A stretch of 8,305 bases of DNA from Planctomycetota bacterium. GTDB lineage: Bacteria; Planctomycetota; Phycisphaerae; UBA1845; Fen-1342. A program made the translations under genes and the position numbers. Below, in pieces: positions 5,894 through 8,305 of this stretch. The notes below the pieces were generated by a model that searched no databases, was not told where the DNA came from, and saw only the letters and a program-made list of their open reading frames with translations. The number at the start of each line of letters is the position of its first letter. Position 1 is the stretch's first letter. Where the stretch lies: NCBI GenBank assembly GCA_030616465.1, contig JAUWXH010000060.1:1-8305 (forward strand), read 5' to 3'.

Positions 5894-6465
5894 ATGCGCT
5901 CCCCGCACTCGGGGCAGCGCCCGCTGACGTTGCCGGTCAGGTCATAGCCGCACTGCTGGCAGTGGCCGGGGGGGTGTGGCCGACGGTCACGATACCAGAG
6001 CAAGGCAGTCGGGATGGCGACGACGACAAGCGGAATCCAACATGGGAGAAAGAGCTTCCGCTGGGAGCTGCCAGGGTCATTCATCCAGAATGCATCCAGG
6101 CGAAGCACCGGTGGGTGAGGAATACTCTTCACCCAGAGCCACGGTAACTCAGCCGGTTTCTCCGGCCATTCTGGCCCATTCACGCGGTTCGCGAATTGCT
6201 CTCGCTCCGATCGCCGCACCCATATCGCGCCGATGCGACCGCCGCCGACGTAGACAGCCTCGAAGTTGTTGGGAATGGGCTCGCCGTTGAACCAGCGCTG
6301 TTTGAACTTCGCGGTAGGGCCGATCCTGGCGAACCACCACCCGCTCGAAATCCAGATCCCCCCGATCAGAACGCACAGCCCCGCACCGACCCACTTGAAG
6401 ACACGTCGAACTCGTGCACGCCGTCTCATGCCGGGTGGGTCCTCGTAGTCGCGATCTGACAACAT
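5890..6465 (-). CDS. Two-helix membrane protein with C-terminal zinc-ribbon tail
   Basis: A 191-residue protein from ATG 6465, or 179 residues from ATG 6429, whose MRRRARVRRVFKWVGAGLC aligns with the start of the downstream paralog. The open frame extends to 6726, but that part crosses the hairpin-rich intergenic DNA and is not protein-like. The 6429 start has GAGGA about 10 nt upstream; for 6465 a TACAAT box (minus, 6484-6479) would place transcription start a few bases before it, without a good -35. Helices lie near the N-terminus (VFKWVGAGLCVLIGGIWIS) and before the tail (CWIPLVVVAIPTALLWY). The ~100 residues between them are probably extracytoplasmic and contain several Trp and Pro. The tail, CQQC then GYDLTGNVSGR then CPEC, would hold one zinc ion in the cytoplasm if both helices cross the membrane. 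It is a paralog of the next gene and coupled to it by a GTGA overlap. Function unknown. Confidence 0.8.
   Translation of the reverse strand: MLSDRDYEDPPGMRRRARVRRVFKWVGAGLCVLIGGIWISSGWWFARIGPTAKFKQRWFNGEPIPNNFEAVYVGGGRIGAIWVRRSEREQFANRVNGPEWPEKPAELPWLWVKSIPHPPVLRLDAFWMNDPGSSQRKLFLPCWIPLVVVAIPTALLWYRDRRPHPPGHCQQCGYDLTGNVSGRCPECGERM
5905..5965 (-). repeat. Zinc-ribbon coding repeat, copy 2
   Basis: This is the matching tail-coding segment of the shorter membrane protein, in direct orientation to the copy at 5162-5222. The mismatches include three clustered changes where the first Cys pair reads CQQC here and CPEC in the other copy. Confidence 0.6.
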
Positions 6466-6585
6466 CAACCCGGGAACGCATTGTACCACGCGGTAGGGGT
6501 GGCACGGTCTGACGAAGTCAGGCCGTGGAGCTGGCCGGCGCACCGGTGGACAAGCCACCAGTGGCACACTGGTAGTGCGGGTCAA

Positions 6586-6630
6586 GCCCCATCGGGGCGA
6601 CTGAAAGTAGCCCAGCACGCGAGTGCTGGG
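6586..6630 (+). repeat. Paired-hairpin module, copy 1
   Basis: A 13-nt hairpin, GCCCC-ATC-GGGGC (6586-6598), is joined by the 12-nt spacer GACTGAAAGTAG to a perfect 8-bp hairpin, CCCAGCAC-GCGA-GTGCTGGG (6611-6630). The GCGA loop is of the stable GNRA class. Read on the other strand the order is long hairpin, CTACTTTCAGTC, short hairpin. Confidence 0.65.
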
Positions 6631-6727
6631 ACAACGGGCAGGCAACAACCCCTTCCCGAGTCCCATCGGGACGACTGAGGGTTCAGCCGTCCTTACAGGA
6701 CTGGATTCGCGCGCGCAGCGCGGCATT

Positions 6728-6773
6728 CCCAGCGATGAATCGCTGGGCTACGCTCATGGCGTCCCGTTGGGAC
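6728..6773 (-). repeat. Paired-hairpin module, copy 2 (inverted)
   Basis: The 8-bp hairpin CCCAGCGA-TGAA-TCGCTGGG (6728-6747) is followed by the spacer CTACGCTCATGGC and the 13-nt hairpin GTCCC-GTT-GGGAC (6761-6773). This is the same long-spacer-short order as copy 1 read on the minus strand, with CTAC and TCA conserved in the spacer. A further lone short hairpin, GTCCC-ATC-GGGAC followed by GACTGA, is at 6660-6672 and matches the first part of copy 1. Confidence 0.6.
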
Positions 6774-6915
6774 GCGGGGCAGGCCAGCAGCGCGTCTGTC
6801 ATCGGACGCGTGCCATGCCCAAGCCAGCACCGTCAGGACGGTGGCGCGGGCATGTTGTTCGTTCTTGGAGGGACATGGCCGCGCTTCGCTTGGCCATGCC
6901 ACCCGCGCGTGTCTG

Positions 6916-6944
6916 TTGTCGGGGTCGGCGCAAACGTCTACAAT
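6916..6944 (+). promoter_or_regulatory. Candidate sigma70-type promoter for the efflux operon
   Basis: TTGTCG (6916-6921) and TACAAT (6939-6944) are separated by exactly 17 nt. They match the -35 consensus TTGACA at 4 of 6 and the -10 consensus TATAAT at 5 of 6 positions. Transcription would start near 6951 and leave a leader of about 40 nt before the adaptor start at 6992. It lies just past the last palindrome of the hairpin region. No operator for a repressor such as TetR or MarR is obvious. Confidence 0.5.
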
Positions 6945-6991
6945 GCAAGGTTTAAGGGGTTAACCTCCGTGGCAGCCGATTAGAAGCGCGC

Positions 6992-8281
6992 ATGCGACGT
7001 CAACTGGTCGTCTCCCTCATACTGATCGTGGTCCTGCTCGGCGTCGGGATCGGCGTCTCGGAACTGCTCATCTGGAAGCGGCCGCAGGCGCCGGCACGCG
7101 AGCCGGAGCAGCGGGCGTTGGTGGTCCAAGCCGTGCGGCTGGAACTACGCACGGTGACGGAACAGATCGTGGGCTACGGCACCGCGCGGGCCGACCGCTA
7201 CGGATGGATCTCGACGCAGGTGGCCGGGGAGGTCGTCGAGCTGGCCGAGGGCCTGAAGGTCGGGGCGGAAGTCGCTGAGGGTCAACTGCTGGTTCACATC
7301 GACGAGCGCGAGTATCGCGAGCAGCTCCGGCGGGCCGAGAGCCTGCTGGCCGCGGACGAAGCTCAATTGGCCGCGCTGGACGTCGAAGAGCAAAACCTCG
7401 AGCGGTTGATCGAGATCGCCACCAGTGAACTGGAGATCGCCCGGCGTGAGTACGACCGCGTGCGCGGGTTGCTGGAGCAGGATGCGGCCGGGCGGCGCGA
7501 GCTCGACCTGGCCCGGGCGGCTTACGAGATGACCCGGCGCGTGCTGCAAACCTACGAGAATGCCAAGGCCCTATTGCCCCAACGGCGGGCGCAGCAGGAG
7601 GCGACGTGCGAACTGCGGCGAGCCGAGGTGGCCTTGGCCAAGCTGAACGTGGAGCGTTGCTCGATCGTCGCCCCGTTCGGCGGGCAGGTTGAAGCGTTGC
7701 AGGTCGAGCTGGGCGAGCAAGCGGCGCCTGGCAATCGACTGCTGGCCCTGATCGACCCGAGACTGATCGAGGTGCCGATCGAGCTGCCGGTGTCGGTGCG
7801 CCCGCGCGTGCGTGTGGGGGCGGCGGTCACGCTGGCGGTGGACAGTGTCCGAGGTCACGTTTGGACGGGGCAGATCAAACGCATCGCGCCGACCGCCAGC
7901 GAGGCGACACGCACGTTTGAGCTGTTCGCCGAAGTCAACAATGCCGAGCAGGAGCGGCAGCTCATGCCCGGGTTTTTCGTGCGGGCCGTGATCGAGGGGC
8001 CGACATTGAAGGACGTGTTGCTGGTGCCGCGCGGGGCGGTCCAGCAGGAGCGCGTCTACGTTTACCGGGACGGCAAGGCGTACCGGCGTAAGGTCCATGT
8101 GCAGCGACACCTGCTGGACCAAAGCGTCGTGACCGGCGTGGCTCCCGGTGAGGTGATCATCACGAGCAACCTCGACGCCCTGTGCGACGGGGCGCCGGTG
8201 CGCGTGGAAGGGCCGGCGCTTGACGCGGCAGGCCGGGCGGCGGCCCGGGTCAACAGCGACGCGCCCACGGACCAGAAATGA
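6992..8281 (+). CDS. RND efflux system periplasmic adaptor subunit (HlyD/AcrA family)
   Basis: A 429-residue membrane fusion protein, a usual length for the family. It links an inner-membrane RND pump to an outer-membrane channel in the periplasm. Residues 5-27 form an N-terminal membrane anchor with no lipobox. The first lipoyl half is at about 71-105 (ISTQVAGEVVELAEGLKVG, then VAEGQLLVHID). A long alpha-hairpin coiled coil (about 106-218) has Leu/Ala/Glu/Arg heptads. The second lipoyl half is 223-255 (IVAPFGGQVEALQVELGEQ). The beta-barrel runs about 258-335 and includes RTFELFAEVNN and LMPGFFVRAVIEG. The membrane-proximal domain starts with VLLVPRGAV (342-350). The Asp/Pro-rich C-terminus is probably disordered. 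The start has only a weak AGAAG upstream. The stop overlaps the next start as ATGA, so adaptor and pump are translationally coupled. The substrate cannot be told from sequence. Confidence 0.93.
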   Translation: MRRQLVVSLILIVVLLGVGIGVSELLIWKRPQAPAREPEQRALVVQAVRLELRTVTEQIVGYGTARADRYGWISTQVAGEVVELAEGLKVGAEVAEGQLLVHIDEREYREQLRRAESLLAADEAQLAALDVEEQNLERLIEIATSELEIARREYDRVRGLLEQDAAGRRELDLARAAYEMTRRVLQTYENAKALLPQRRAQQEATCELRRAEVALAKLNVERCSIVAPFGGQVEALQVELGEQAAPGNRLLALIDPRLIEVPIELPVSVRPRVRVGAAVTLAVDSVRGHVWTGQIKRIAPTASEATRTFELFAEVNNAEQERQLMPGFFVRAVIEGPTLKDVLLVPRGAVQQERVYVYRDGKAYRRKVHVQRHLLDQSVVTGVAPGEVIITSNLDALCDGAPVRVEGPALDAAGRAAARVNSDAPTDQK

Positions 8282-8305
8282 CCTCGCTCCCAAAGTTCAG
8301 CGTCG
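8278..8305 (+). CDS. Start of a downstream gene, probably the RND efflux pump permease (partial)
   Basis: An ATG at 8278 overlaps the adaptor stop as ATGA and opens a frame that runs off the window after nine residues, MTSLPKFSV. The adaptor is followed in this family by an AcrB/MMPL-type inner-membrane transporter, whose N-terminus often reads as a few polar residues followed by a short basic-hydrophobic lead into the first helix. Nine residues do not identify it: the product is inferred from context and the coupling. Confidence 0.55.

Larger units (their letters stand above)
6466..6991. other. Non-coding intergenic region rich in short inverted repeats
   Basis: I see no credible gene in these 526 bases; short open frames here have skewed, non-protein-like composition. 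Instead there are about twelve short inverted repeats between 6503 and 6898. Stems include 6503-6527 (11 bp, loop GAA, one G-T), 6557-6573 (7 bp, loop GCA), 6586-6598, 6611-6630, 6660-6672, 6689-6701, 6728-6747, 6761-6773, 6791-6810 (8 bp with one wobble), 6828-6843 and 6874-6898 (CATGGCC with GGCCATG). 6541-6548 is the loopless palindrome CACCGGTG. The region separates divergent genes, so the stems are not simply terminators. They look like a pile-up of REP/MITE-like elements. Confidence 0.7.

Noticed and set aside
6611..6630. Rho-independent terminator
   Set aside because: The stem is strong but no T-run follows on either strand, and the genes on both sides point away from it.
6466..6726. 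N-terminal extension of the shorter zinc-ribbon protein up to 6726
   Set aside because: This part crosses the hairpin-rich intergenic DNA, is rich in Arg/Pro/Cys in a non-protein-like way and has no match in the paralog.
6586..6773. CRISPR array
   Set aside because: The repeats are short hairpins of unequal sequence, in opposite orientations and unequal spacing, with no unique spacers of constant length.

Overview
The window looks like chromosomal DNA from a planctomycete, probably of the Phycisphaerae or a related uncultured lineage. It is high in GC. Two genes end in the four-cysteine tail with the core CGYDLTGNVSGRCPEC, which from general knowledge is typical of that phylum. Several proteins are lineage-specific envelope proteins, and the long intergenic space is full of small palindromes. 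No rRNA, tRNA, CRISPR array, transposase or phage gene was seen.

Layout, left to right. (a) 1-57: an 18-bp tandem repeat with a small stem. (b) 58-1596, minus: a large membrane-anchored envelope protein of unknown function, possibly AsmA-like. (c) 1781-3797, plus: a two-gene lipoprotein operon. The first gene encodes a small lipoprotein with a compressed OmpA-like domain. The second encodes a TPR lipoprotein with a long acidic Pro/Ala/Glu region built on a nine-residue period. (d) 6465-3790, minus: two tandem paralogous membrane proteins with zinc-ribbon tails, coupled by a GTGA overlap, followed by a GT-B glycosyltransferase. Its 3' end overlaps that of the TPR gene by 8 bp. (e) 6466-6991: a non-coding stretch carrying about a dozen short inverted repeats and, at its right end, a good sigma70-type promoter. 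(f) 6992 to the right edge, plus: an RND efflux periplasmic adaptor, then an ATGA-overlapping start of what is probably the RND pump.

How the genes fit together: most products are predicted to sit in or on the cell envelope (two lipoproteins, three membrane-anchored proteins, and an efflux adaptor with its pump). The glycosyltransferase may act on envelope or exported glycans. No single pathway joins all of them, so the window reads as three or four separate transcription units.

The observations most worth a second look are the nested palindrome inside the glycosyltransferase coding sequence (4859-4944), the nine-residue repeat of the TPR lipoprotein, the paired zinc-ribbon paralogs that differ by a two-helix insertion, and the mirrored hairpin modules at 6586-6773. 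I did not find convincing evidence for a wholly new multi-gene system.
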